DNA of 64,000 nucleotides from Cephalotus follicularis (taxonomy: Eukaryota; Streptophyta; Magnoliopsida; Oxalidales; Cephalotaceae): contig BDDD01000177.1 in NCBI GenBank assembly GCA_001972305.1, positions 178,799 through 242,798 on the forward strand, written 5' to 3'. How positions within the stretch are numbered: the first letter of the stretch is position 1; each line of letters opens with the position of its first letter. Both the position numbers and the translations under genes were made by a program. Of the stretch, positions 49,984 to 61,365 are shown in pieces. The notes under the pieces were generated by a model. It was not told where the DNA came from. It saw only the letters and a program-made list of their open reading frames with translations, and did no database searches.

Positions 49984-52871
49984 TGTGACGCCTGGACCCA
50001 GCCCCGCTAGAATCCGTCGCGCCCGCTACGAGGCCAAGTCTCCCATCAGAGACTCACCTCGTAGGTTCAGCAGAACAGAGATTCAGAAAATACATTTATA
50101 ACAAAAAAATCTCTTCAAAACATAAAGAAAACAGAACAGTTTCTTGAAAAACTTGAAAATAATTCTAACTCTTAATTTTTTTTGAAAATCGGGCATGTAG
50201 TATTCGTTTATAGGACTATCCCCCCTATAAAGAAAAACACAGTTTGCAAAAACACACTCCCGAAGGAGGAAACAGTTTATAATGGGCTCAGCCCTCAACA
50301 GACCACACTCCCGAAGGAGGAAACAGTTTATAAAATGGGCTCAGCCCTCAGCAGATCAGAATATAAACAGAAACAAGTATGGGTTGGGCTCTGCCTCAAC
50401 CGTATTAACAAAACTTAAAACTTGTATAGGGTTCAACCATTTTTAAACAAAACCAAAAACAGTTATATAAACATATAAGTAATGCAGAATTTAAAACATT
50501 GATGCAGTATGCTATGCATATGTTGACTCTGGTAGCATACCCTTTATATGGTCTCACCTCAGCAGACACACAGACTCCAGCTGACAAAGCGTAGCAGACT
50601 AACCTGTCAGAACTAAAAACAGAAAACAGAAGAGATGGTTAGTCCACAGGACTAGTGAGATGGAACAAAAAGACTCCATAGAGTTTTTTGCTCGCATATA
50701 AATATCTTTGTAGAAAAGATATAATAAAAGTATAAAATAAACTGAAAACAAAATTTCAGAAACAGAAACAAAAGCCAGAATCTGGTTTATAAAACCATTT
50801 AAGACATTTTAAACAGAATATAAATCCAAAACCAATTCTAAAACTGAAATTTCCAGAAGTCAACAGAAATTCATATCATTCATTTCAAACAGATTAAATC
50901 CTCAGATTTTCATATATACATATATATGATAGTAACAGAGTTTAAACAGAAAATATATAAAGATGTCATGGGGTCTACTAAGTAAAGTCGACGCCTGGGC
51001 CCCGTCGGGCCGAACGTCCAGCAGAAATAGTGGCAAGGACACCGTCGTGTCCAAGCATCAGCAGAAGGTCATACACGTGTAGACAAAGTCTCTCATGAGC
51101 ATCAGATATATATATAATACAATACCGAGATCACCATGCATCTAAACATATTTAACAGATTTCAGAAAACAGAATTTCAGATTTCAGAATTTCAGAATAC
51201 AGAGACTCATCCGAGTCATCAAAACAGATTTAAAACAGATTTTAAACAGATAGAGGAAATCATTTTCCTCATCATATACAGATATACCAGAAAATAGTGT
51301 CATAGTATGACTATAGCCGTGCGAGCATTTGAAAACAGTAAATGAAAGTTTCAGACATTAAAACTTAAACAGATTTCAGAACAGAAACAGATTCAAGTTT
51401 CATTCATATACGGAAAGCAAAACGTAAAACGTTTGAAACATTCAAACCATTAAAAGCATTTCAGAAATAAAAGGTTAAATAAAGGCGTTCCACTCACAGT
51501 ACAGACGAGCGAGTACCTCGACTGGTCGCCTCCATGGCCGACCTCAAAGGCAGGATCTCTACCAACAGACAGACAGACAGATAATAGACTATCAGAACTC
51601 AGACAAACAACAGACTACAGACATATCAGACTCAAACACGTACAAAGACGTGAAAAACTCTATGCAATAAAATGCGTGCAGATGTCAGAAAACTATAACC
51701 GATCAGTCCGGTTAACTGAACAGAAGTTCGATTATTAAAATATCTTTTAAATCTCTTATTAAACACTCTTTCGAAATCATTTAAAATAGTCCAAGTCCAA
51801 GTCCAAAATCATTAAAGCTAGTCCAAGTGGTCGTCCAGGTTATCCAATTCGAGTCATATAAGCAATTCAAGTTCATATGCAACAGAAACAGATACAGAAA
51901 TACAGAAAATAGCAGAAAACAGAACTAACGGAACAGAGTTCAGAATTTACCGAAAGTTGATGAAACGGAGTACAGAGTCACAATCTCGCAGCGGAACTGG
52001 AACGGATCGCATCACCGCGGAGAACGGAGTCGGAAAACTGTCCGAAGTTTCTTGCCGGAGGGTCGCCAGCGCGTGACAACCACGCGCGTCGCCAGTCAGC
52101 TGCAGAGGGCGCATCTGGAGCGCTGAAGCTGGGGAGAGCGGATCTGGGGCGCGTTGGGTCGGGCGGCACCGCGTTTGGCCAGAACGGCAGCGTTGACCGC
52201 GGCTGTCCTTCGCCGACGATCGACGTTCCCGAAGTCGTCACGGGTCGAGGCCGGCACCGTTCGAACGGCCGTGACGCCAGGAGTCCGGATCTGGGCTCGC
52301 CTTGCCTTGACGACCACCGGAGACAGAGAAACGGCGGGAAACAGGGGCGGAGGGAGAAGACCTCACGGCGCGGTTGCCGACGCGGTGGTTGGGCTCGGTG
52401 TGCTCGGGACGTCAGGCCGGTCCCGTTGGTACCCTCGCCAGCGTCAGATCGGCACTGACGCCGGCGGCAGACGACTGGATGCAGAGAGAGACGGGAGAGA
52501 GGAGAGAGAAAGCGGGAGAGATGAGAGAGAGTCCAAATTTTCTTTAAAAATTTTGCATTTTTCATATATATAACTCAAAACGGACTGAGTTTTCGTCCAG
52601 AATTAAACCGATACAGACAGAAATCGGATGTTTAGGACATACCACTTGGCCCATTTTTCCGAAATCAGCAGCAGTTTCAGTAAAATATTGTTTAATTTAC
52701 GGAAAGGCAAATTAATTTCTTATGCAGAAAACCAACATAATAAAATCGTAAAAATTTAAATAATGCCATGATGCATATCATAAATGCCAGAAAACAGATT
52801 AACAGACAGACAGACAGACAGAAGCCTCATAGGCTCACAGACACCAACCGTACAAGGACACAGATGTCACA
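49984..52871 (-). mobile_element. 2.9 kb solo LTR nested in copia-3 (copy 2)
   Basis: TGTGACGCCTGGACC to GATGTCACA, flanked by the perfect duplication AAAAT (49979-49983 and 52872-52876). It is homologous to 39029-41676 throughout, including the tandem pair near 50257-50362 and the (ACAG)n near 51570. It is about 240 bp longer, mainly because of an extra GC-rich piece at about 52062-52300. The 195-codon minus-strand frame at 51978-52565 and its plus-strand mirror are products of this GC-rich block, not genes. Own duplication and position show that it inserted into copia-3. Confidence 0.9.
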
Positions 52872-52876
52872 AAAAT

Positions 52877-53375
52877 GGAGGAGCAAATATTGACTGGGAT
52901 CATGACCAGGATGATCTACTTGATGAGTGATATTATCTTGAGTTGTGGAGATTGTGGGGGTATTGTCATCTCTTTGTTGCTGTAGAGACATTCCACCTGC
53001 TGTCCAGTTTGTTTTTTAGTTCATTTTATTTATGAGACTATATTACTTAGCTCATATATTTGTGAGACTTATGGTCTATTTCGAGTTACCTTTACAGTTT
53101 TTGGATACTTCTGATTGGTCCACATATACTTGAGACTTTATACATATTTTTGTTTTTAGACGGCTTCTAAAGCTCTTTATTTGAGACGGTTGGATTGAGC
53201 TTAGAACAGATCTAAGATATTTGATTAGTCCATTTTATAATAAAATGCATCTTAGATAAATTATATATTGGATTGAATTATTTGAGAATTTTGAATGTGG
53301 GTGATCTATATTTTGTTTGGACATCACACTGTCCACTGTATTGGATTGTGCTATATGTAAAACATAGGAGGAGAT
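52877..53375 (+). other. Distal 3' untranslated part of copia-3
   Basis: Continuation of the element after the nested LTR, non-coding, ending with the purine-rich tract AACATAGGAGGAGAT directly before the 3' LTR. Confidence 0.75.
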
Positions 53376-53604
53376 TGTTGGATACTTTTGTATCTAACTA
53401 ATATGTTTTAATATAAGCCCAATAAGTGAAAGCCTAAGACTTGGGCCTATCTGTACTAGAGCCCATAATAAGGTGAGACCCTAGTATAAATATAAGTGTG
53501 CTAGCTGGAGGCAATACTGCGGAGTATTCCAAACTTGATACAAAAGGTGTAATGTTTCAAACCATACACACTTATCTCTCTTAATACAGATAAATACCTT
53601 AACA
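53376..53604 (+). repeat. 3' LTR of copia-3
   Basis: 229 bp, TGTTGGATACTTTTG to CCTTAACA, followed by the duplication TTTAT (53605-53609). Confidence 0.93.
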
Positions 53605-53609
53605 TTTAT

Positions 53610-54574
53610 GAAATCTCTAAGGAAGAGTCATAATATTTATGATACCACCGAAGAAAAGTAACATATGGATCTTATGTAACGCTATGTTAATCTTTTATTT
53701 TTTTTAGGGCTAAGAGTATTCGGTATCTCAGTCATTTGACCAAACTAATCTTCTTTCTGTATGACCACTTTTATCGCAAACGCTTCATCGACGATAGGAG
53801 TGAGACTCGATATTGGCATCATTGAGTTTATGTCACGTACTAAAGTAATTTAAATTTACTCACGCGAAAATGGTAAAAAGAAAGTATGAAAAAGACTTAA
53901 CCTAAGATTCCACAATTAGAGATACCAAGTTTTAATTCACATTCTCTTAATCTATACTAGTTATGAGGCAGATAAAGTGTGTGTACTTTGATACAAATCA
54001 TGGAAAGTAAAAAGTGGGTAGTTAAAAAAAAGTTTAATGGTTATTGTTCGAAGAAGACCATAATAACATTTCATTAGGAAAATGTTTTAAATCTTATTTG
54101 TAGTAAAAACTAAGAATAAATTGTAAAAATTTAATAAAACAGTTGGTTTTTCAGGAAAATCAAAAAGAGCCACCTTTATATTAATATTGATATAATAGTT
54201 GGTATTTGTCCCTCTATATATTGGGTATATGATTTGTCTTCTATAAGTGGAACTTTTAGATTCATATTTTATCTATTTCCATTATCCATATTAATTTTTT
54301 AGTTGATTGATAGACTAACTATTTAACTGAATAAATAATTTTTTTACAGTATATGAAAAAATCATATAGTAAATAAAAATATCATCTGTAGATAAAATAA
54401 TAAAAATTATCCCATAAATCATAAATTCAGCATATATGATCTACATATGGAATTTAAAAAATATCAATTATGAATCTATGAAAAGGCTCATCTGGCTTCA
54501 TAGTGCCAAATCAAAATCGATTTTATAATTCCGACATGAAGCAATATTTTGCTTTACATGTAACTTTGCTAATA
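53610..54574. other. AT-rich intergenic sequence
   Basis: No gene, RNA or bounded element is supported. Confidence 0.5.
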
Positions 54575-54579
54575 TAATC

Positions 54580-55088
54580 AGATACGGGAAAATTTTTATG
54601 TAAAAACACCGCCACATGTCCTCGGGATAATAGGCCAAGTGACTTCCAGGAAGACTGACACGTGGTCGGGCTCAACACACAATCTAGCAAAATAACGCCT
54701 AGTAACGTGTTAGCGCAAAATCTGATGGAGATTAAGGGAAATCTCAAGATACTCGGTATTTCCTTAGGGGATAACAATCATCTCCAATATTCAAGCAGTG
54801 CAGTTACAATCAGCTTACTATAAGTACCAGAATCAAAGACTTAACACACGTCCTTTACTTCAACACTAAAAAGCACATTGTGATTCTGTTTTCTGCCTTG
54901 TCCGAATTTAGCATCGGAGCATCTCCGGGAGAAAACCCTCATGGACCTTCGTATAGTTTGCCTTTCTTGTACAGGGAATATAGTCACGCCTTTCAGATCG
55001 TCTTCTCGGAGCATTCCCCAGTGTTTCCTTCAACAAATCAAGCCCTTACACGTGGGACACTGTTGAAGAAATGTTTTTTGCATCAACA
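54580..55088 (+). mobile_element. Short solo LTR related to the Tat-type family
   Basis: 509 bp ending TTGCATCAACA and flanked by the perfect duplication TAATC (54575-54579 and 55089-55093). Its start reads AGATACGGGAAAA, so the expected TG has decayed. It shares with the 1 kb LTRs the blocks GGGAAATC, CTCGGTATTTCCTTAGGGGA, ATCTCCGGGAGAA and the end GGGACACTGTTGAAGAA, but lacks the hairpin-rich U3 segment. A TATAAGTA box lies near 54820. This appears to be a shorter subfamily, like 36497-36964. Confidence 0.85.
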
Positions 55089-55093
55089 TAATC

Positions 55094-55865
55094 CAATTGA
55101 AAATCTACGAGGATTGGGCAAAAGTTTTATAGTCTTTTTCTGTTTAGTAACTTGAACCGTTGTGGTGTAGTAATTTTATTGTATCTACTCAAATTTTTTT
55201 TATTAATGAAATACGGATTTTTATTAATTGTGTTCACATATTATATAGTATTTAACATATGTGACGACTTGATAAAATATCATATCGTATTTATAAATTA
55301 TTATGTTGCAACGATATCAGTTTATGACATATATGCTTAATTCTTTATTTCTTCTCTTTTTTTTTTTAAGTCTTTTTACAAGATGAAAATACATATCAAC
55401 ATACAAATCATCTTAAAAATAATAATTTGAAGAGCTGCAAAGTAATAAACTAGAATTAGAATATTTTCCAAAGATAAGGATACTTGTGAAATTAGGCATC
55501 CATGGTTTTAGCATTATTTTTGGAACAAGCAAACGTTACAAAAATGTGGACTTTGTGAGGGTTGGCTGGTATTGGGTTGGGTTAGGCCCAAGGTCAAAGC
55601 ATCCACCCCCCAACTATCATTTTGTTGTGATGTGCTAACAAATATTGAGTTCCACTTTTTGATCATTCTCTTCCTTCTCTAAGGTATTAAAGACCTTCCA
55701 TTTTTACCGTCATCACTACATCCTTCAACATAAATTAAAGTTACGAGGTTATTGTGCTTCACATTCATATGTCATGTTTTTAGTGGGTTGTTGGTTTGTT
55801 CATTTTTTTAGAAATTGTCCACTGTAAATGCAGATTACTTTTGAATCCACTTATTCATTACTTAG
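55094..55865. other. Intergenic sequence
   Basis: No gene or element recognised; AT-rich. Confidence 0.45.
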
Positions 55866-56010
55866 GATCTTCTGTTACGTCTAGTATAGTATTCTCTATT
55901 TCACGGCGCACAACATTTTTAGATTGTAATTTTTTTTTGAAAAACAATCAGATCTAACGGTGCTGTGCGCCGTGCAGCAGAGAATGTTGCACGACTCGTA
56001 ACAGAGGATT
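55866..56010. mobile_element. Small foldback MITE
   Basis: 145 bp palindrome-like element. The left arm GATCTTCTGTTACG and the complement of the right arm AATCCTCTGTTACG match, and inner parts (ATTCTCT, CACGGCGCACA and complements near 55960-55990) extend the pairing across most of its length. The target duplication is unclear. Confidence 0.65.
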
Positions 56011-56904
56011 TGTGTTTCTGATTCATATGTGCTTAAATTTTAAATATTATTTAAATAGTACGAGTCGCATATGTATAAATCTTTTTCAAATCTTTTTTCA
56101 AATAATTTTTTAGAGCGGCATCGTGCGCCTACTAATGCCACATGCATCAGATTCGACTACGTGTACCATTATTAAGTATCAACTTTATATTGTTTTTTTA
56201 TCATTTGTTATCGTTAGTTTTTGTGTTGTGGTATCTCTAGTGATGGTTTTGGATCATGGTAGAGATAAACTTAGCCTACCGTTTGTCAAACAATTTCCCA
56301 AATCAAATGCAAACCTTAGAGTTTTATGCAACTATCTATTATTGCTTTTTAACTGTATAATTTGTGATTCAATATGATCATGTGGGATGGTGAAATTTTG
56401 AACGAGGGTATTTTCAAGTAGTATTGTTTCTAGTATAAATCAAAGAACATTTCTATTGTAATATTTTTTTTGTGGTTATTTTTCAATTTTTAGCAATGTC
56501 ATTAGAACCGGACCGGACATCAAACCGTAAAATCCAGAGATTCAAATGTTGAGGTTCAACTGAGGTCGAATCGTAAATTTAAATAAATATATATTTGATT
56601 GTAAGTACTACATAAAATGCATAACATTAATACATTAACAATATAATATTCTAAAAAATAACAATATTACTATTATTTATATAGAAAATTAATAACATAA
56701 TTGAAAAATAATATGATTTGGTTGATTAAATACAAAACTTCAAATCTGGATTACAGTATTACCTCTCATAAAACTAATGACTTATTTTTTTTTTCAAAAA
56801 TCAATTTTAACCGATTTTGAGTGGTTCCGACCGATTTAAACCGCTTTTGATCTGTTTTGGCCTATAATTGTTTTTGAAGTGTGATTGATCCGGTCTAAAG
56901 GTTG
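56011..56904. other. AT-rich intergenic sequence
   Basis: No gene is supported. A stretch at about 56500-56570 and 56800-56880 has AACCGG/GACCGG and AACCGATTT-type pieces, perhaps debris of a CCGG-rich element, without clear ends. Confidence 0.4.
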
Positions 56905-56909
56905 GTTCT

Positions 56910-57876
56910 TGATGTGGGAAAAAATTAAGTCAAATTTAAAGCAACACGTGTCCTCTTGATTACATTGCCAAATGTCCAAAGAGATAAGAATTGATGAGTT
57001 AAAGGCAGAGGAAGCCTGCTGATCAACAGAGCAGTGATATAAGGAGGACCTTTCCTCGGCATAAGTGCCGAGGACATACTCAGTGATTCCAGTACAAAAA
57101 TTATACTCCTCGGATCCAGGTCCGAGGACGCCATTTAAAGCAATCTGGACGAGGACACCCTCGGCCATATAACAAGACATCTATTTCAAGTACATATCCA
57201 TGGAAGAAGAAGACTTAGGAGTCAAAGGCTATCACATTAGCCTCAAGACCGCTCCTATTCTCGGCAGATCATTGACAGGAGCTCTCTTCATTTACAGAAT
57301 GAGGACACAAACTAAGCCTAAGTTCTAGGGGTCCTTATCTTCTAAATATAGTAGATAAGGATGACTATCAACAAATATGGAAGATAGGATAAGGGGAATA
57401 ACTTCAACAGATTTCACGGGATCCATACTTATCCAAACAAGGAGGTAGAATCCTAATCAACTACAACAAAAGGAAAGAGGAGATAGTTAAGGGAGAGATA
57501 AAGGAAAACAGCAAAATTATAGGCGGAGATAAGGGAATGTCCGAGATCCTCGGCATTTCCTAGGGGATCATGATCACATCCGATTTACACGCTCAATCAG
57601 TTACAAAAACTCCACTATAAATACAAGTTTAACACACTGAACAAAGGTCACCAATTTTTACATTCAAGAAGAGTATAATATTTCATCTGCACTTGACTAA
57701 CTTGAGCGTCGGAGTGTCCCCGGGAGAACAACCTCCTCGGCCTTCACCATTGTTGTTCATTTGTGCAGGTGTCCGAGATCACATTCTTCCTCAAGGCATC
57801 AGTGACAAGCGTTTCTCTTAACAAATCAAAGTCCTACACGTAGGATACTGTTGAGAGAAGAATTTATGTATCAACA
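56910..57876 (+). repeat. 5' LTR of the Tat-type element
   Basis: 967 bp, TGATGTGGG to GTATCAACA, homologous to solo LTRs 430-1437 and 35246-36309. TATAAATA is at 57616-57623. The hairpin CCTCGGCA-TAAG-TGCCGAGG is at 57054-57073, and a second inverted pair CCTCGGA/TCCGAGG lies at about 57109-57128. Confidence 0.93.
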
Positions 57877-57878
57877 GT

Positions 57879-57895
57879 TGGCGCCGTCTGTGGGA
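57879..57895 (+). other. Primer-binding site of the Tat-type element
   Basis: TGGCGCCGTCTGTGGGA starts two bases after the LTR. TGG complements the CCA end of a tRNA, as required for priming of minus-strand DNA. I do not assign the tRNA species. Confidence 0.85.
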
Positions 57896-57921
57896 AGCGC
57901 AACTAAAAGTCATCAGCAATC

Positions 57922-60900
57922 ATGCCTCCGAGGAAGAACACCCAAGTTGGAGCCACTCGCAGCCGACAGGAAGAGGTTGCAGCTCCTCCACCAGAAGCCG
58001 TTCAAATAGCGGCACAAGATCCAGCTCCCGTCACAGGGGAGCAACTCAACCAATTCCTCCAAGGATTGGAGCGTGTCACAGATCGGTTGGTCACAACTTT
58101 AGCCAACCAACAACAGCAAGCAGGGCCCGCTCAGCCAGTGGCCCGAGGAGTATCTGGCCCCCATAGGCCAGAGGCGAAGGTAAGGCACCCACGTGGTGCC
58201 AGGCGAAACCCGCCGAGGGGAGATGAACTTCCCCTTGGGCGGTCAGGGGACAATAACCCCCTGGGAAGGAGGCCTGAGATCAATGCATCTCATAGAGCAG
58301 AGTCCTCGACGGTCAGGGATCACCCCAACGATCCCAGGAGAGGACACCCTCAGCACCAGCCTATGGATGTGGATCCTCGGCAGCAGGAGAGGGGAGCAGA
58401 GGAGGCACAAGTGCGTTCTAATGCTCAGCGCAGAGCTGGAACTGCCCGAGGAAGTAAGGTCAATCCCCCAGCCTCATTGGCTGGAGGGTCACATGTCTCC
58501 AGCAGAGTGAGGAACATTGAAGAGGTGGAGCAGGCAGTGAATAGAAGGCTTGCTGACCTAGAAAGGAGGTTTGGAAGAGCGGAACGACATGGGGGGCACT
58601 TGTCCGAGGTGCAGAACATCAATGCACACCCCTTCACTGCCGAGATCATAGCAGAGCCAGTCCCTAGTGGGTTCAGAAACCCCAATCTTGATAAGTACGA
58701 TGGGTCCACGGATCCCATCCAGCATGTGCGCACTTATATCCAGGCAATGTGGATGCATCAGGCCTCGGACGCCATGCTTTGCCGAGGATTCCCAGTGACT
58801 TTAACTGGAGCTGCACAATCATGGTATTTCACCTTGGGCAAGAATTCAGTGAAGAGCTTCGATCAGTTTACGGAGCTGTTTGTGACAAAGTTCCTTAACA
58901 GCACCACGTAGAGGAGGAACTCTACCCACCTCATCAACGTGGTGCAGGGAAAGGATGAGACATTGAGAGATTACCTCATTAGGTTCAACAAAGAATCTCT
59001 CACAGTGAAGGACCTGGAGCCATCCTTTGCTCTAGCAGCCTTGAATAATGGGCTGAGGAGCAACTCAAAGTTCACTTTCTCCCTGTTGAAGAAGCCAGCA
59101 AAGGATATGGCAGAGTTGTTGAAAAGGGCAGAGAGGTATGTTAATGCTGAGGAAGAGATGTTGGCCAGGAAGCAAAAAGCACCTTGGACTGGCCAACAAG
59201 AGGAGAATAGGGAGCGTTCACGAAATGCACCCGAGAGAAGAGAGAAGAGAAAGGAGAGGTCGGACCTGTCTAAGGGAGACCTCAAACACAAGCTTTCTAG
59301 GCGAGAGGGAACATCCAGGGGTGGAGCACCAATACCATCCTACAATACCTTTGCTCCCCTCCTGGATACTCGAACTAAAATACTTGCAATGGAGCAAGAC
59401 AAGGTCCCTTTCCAGTGGCCCGAGAAGATGAGGGCCCCTGCAGAAAATAGAAGTGTAGAGAAGTACTGCCGATATCATCGTGACCACGGCCACGACACCG
59501 AGGAGTGCAGGTAACTCAAAAATCAGATTGAGGATCTGATCAGAAAGGGGCATTTGCGCAAGTATGTTGACAGAGATGCTCCTCAAGGAAGAAGGGAGCA
59601 GAAAAAAGAAGAAGCTCCTCGACAGCAGGAGGAGCAACAACAGCAACAACCCAGAGGTATCATCCACACCATCTCTGGGGGGGTCGCGTCTGGGGGCGAC
59701 GACTCGAATGCAAGAAAGGCCTATGGGAGATAGTCCCTTGCTGTGCAACAAGTTCCCCACAGCAAAAGGCTCAGAACTGGAGGAGATGAGGAGGTGATAT
59801 CCTTCTCGGAGGCGGACTATGAGGGAGTACGTCTCCCTCACGATGATCCAGTGGTGGTTACCCTTCTGGTAGAGCTCTTTACCATGAAGAGGATTCTCAT
59901 TGATAATGGCAGCTCGGCTGATATCCTGTACAAGCACGCATTTGATCAGCTGAGGATACCAGTCGACCAATTGAAGCCAGTTAAAACCCCACTGGTTGGT
60001 TTTGCAGGTGAGACGATCCATCCTCTGGGATCAATCAACCTGTCCGTGGTTGCAGGTACAGCCCCACGTCAGAATCAGGTCGAGATGACATTCCTGGTGG
60101 TGGACACCCCGAGCCCTTACAATGCTATAATAGGGCGACCAGGTCTGAACTTGTTGGAGGCTATAGTGTCTACGAGACACTTACTGATGAAGTTTCCTAC
60201 AAGGTTTGGCGTGGGGGAAGTCAGAGGAGATCAGGAGGTGGCGAGGAGGTGTTATAAAACAGCCATCTCGGACAAGGGGAAGGGCAAGGTCCTTTCCATA
60301 GCAAATGTGGAGCTCAGAGGAGACATGGAACCTGAGCGTCCACAGCTGGTAGAAGATGTTCTCCAAGTGCCCGTAGAAGAGGGCAGTGATGAGAAAGTAC
60401 TTCAAGTTGGCTCCCAACTTGGAGAGGCGGAGAAGGAGGAGTTAATAACATTCCTCCGTGACAATAAGGATGTGTTTGCATGGTCGGCAGAGGAGGTCCC
60501 TGGCATCAGTCCAGATGTAATGGTTCACAAGCTAAGTGTGGACCCAGCTAGACCTCCGATCAGACAGAAGAAGAGGAACTTTGCCCCTGAGAGGCAACAA
60601 GCAATAGCCGAGGAGGTGAGCAAGCTGCTACAGACAGGCTTTATCCGAGAAGTACACTACTCGGACTGGCTAGAAAATCCTGTGTTAGTCAAAAAAGCCA
60701 ATGGAAAATGGAGGATGTGCATAGACTTCACAGACCTCAACAAAGCCTGCCCTAAAGATAACTTTCCTCTCCCGAAGATAGATCAGCTGGTGGATGCCAC
60801 CTCGGGCTATAGATTACTAAGCTTCTTGGATGCTTATTCGGGGTACAATCAAATCCCAATGCATAGACCGGATGAGGAGAAGACAGCATTCATAACTGAC

Positions 60901-61032
60901 CGAGGAATGTATTGTTACAAGGTCATGCCCTTTGGCTTGAAGAATGCAGGGGCAACCTACCAGCGCTTGGTCAACAAGATATTTGAACCTCTTGGAAGAG
61001 ATTACAAAAGGTTCGCTGTCAATATTTCTTAG
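57922..61032 (+). pseudogene. Gag-protease-RT of the Tat-type element, truncated
   Basis: A single reading frame from ATG 57922 to 61032, interrupted by three stops in frame: TAG 58909, TAA 59512, TAG 59731. Gag has a Pro/Gln/Arg-rich N-terminus, then the retrotransposon gag core (LDKYDGSTDPIQHVRTYI) about 58680-59140 and the zinc-finger-like CRYHRDHGHDTEEC about 59467-59509. The aspartic protease motif DNGSSAD lies near 59900-59925 and IIGRPGLN near 60130. RT starts about 60510 and runs through KWRMCIDFTDLNKACPKDNF and MPFGLKNAGATYQR, then ends at 61032 before the YxDD catalytic box, so no active RT is possible. The stops at 59512 and 59731 fit C-to-T changes in Gln codons. Confidence 0.93.
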
Positions 61033-61190
61033 GTGACTTTTAAGTTACTTTGGAGGAGTGTCTGCTTCTACGAGAAGTCAGAGGTCCCAAGTGATAAAAT
61101 CCCCAAGGGCATTATGAATATACATACTAAATGTAAACACAAATCCACAGGGCAAAAAAGCAAAGACAATAGAGGATGCAAAAAGTTCTC

Positions 61191-61196
61191 TTTATT
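61191..61196 (-). terminator. AATAAA poly(A) signal of the antisense gene
   Basis: AATAAA on the minus strand, about 62 bases past the likely ancestral stop at 61258-61260 and about 170 past the present stop. Cleavage would fall near 61165-61180, well before the broken end of sense pol at 61032. Confidence 0.6.
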
Positions 61197-61365
61197 CATA
61201 TGTGAAAAATTACAAGTGAAGTAAAAGAAAAGATGATTACAGTGAAGAAAGATAAAGCTAAGCTAAGGCAGGAGGATCGACGGAGGTGTCATCCTCGGGA
61301 GTAGGAGGCACAAAAGGCCAAGTTTGAGGAGGCAGAGGAGTAGTAGCCTCTGAAGCAGGCTCAAC

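Larger units (their letters stand above)
44839..53604 (+). mobile_element. Ty1/copia retrotransposon with nested solo LTR (copia-3)
   Basis: 5' LTR 44839-45067 and 3' LTR 53376-53604, each 229 bp (TGTTG(A/G)ATA to ACCTTAACA), with the 5 bp duplication TTTAT (44834-44838 and 53605-53609). A degenerate primer site TATTATCAGTGC lies at 45077-45088 and the purine tract AGGAGGAGAT precedes the 3' LTR. A 2,888 bp solo LTR (49984-52871) sits between pol and the 3' LTR; without it the element is about 5.9 kb. It has a long GC-richer leader and a long 3' untranslated part with tandem repeats. Confidence 0.95.

Noticed and set aside
51978-52573. 195-codon minus-strand and 139-codon plus-strand frames
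   Set aside because: Both cover the GC-rich block of a solo LTR; the homologous LTR at 39029-41676 does not conserve these frames in length or sequence.
39029-52871. The two 2.7-2.9 kb LTRs as the ends of one 14 kb element
   Set aside because: Each has its own perfect duplication (TATTA and AAAAT), the second lies within copia-3, and the interval has no primer site or gypsy genes.
59218-60021. 267-codon minus-strand frame
   Set aside because: It is the mirror of the gag-protease coding strand, where recognisable motifs are on the plus strand.
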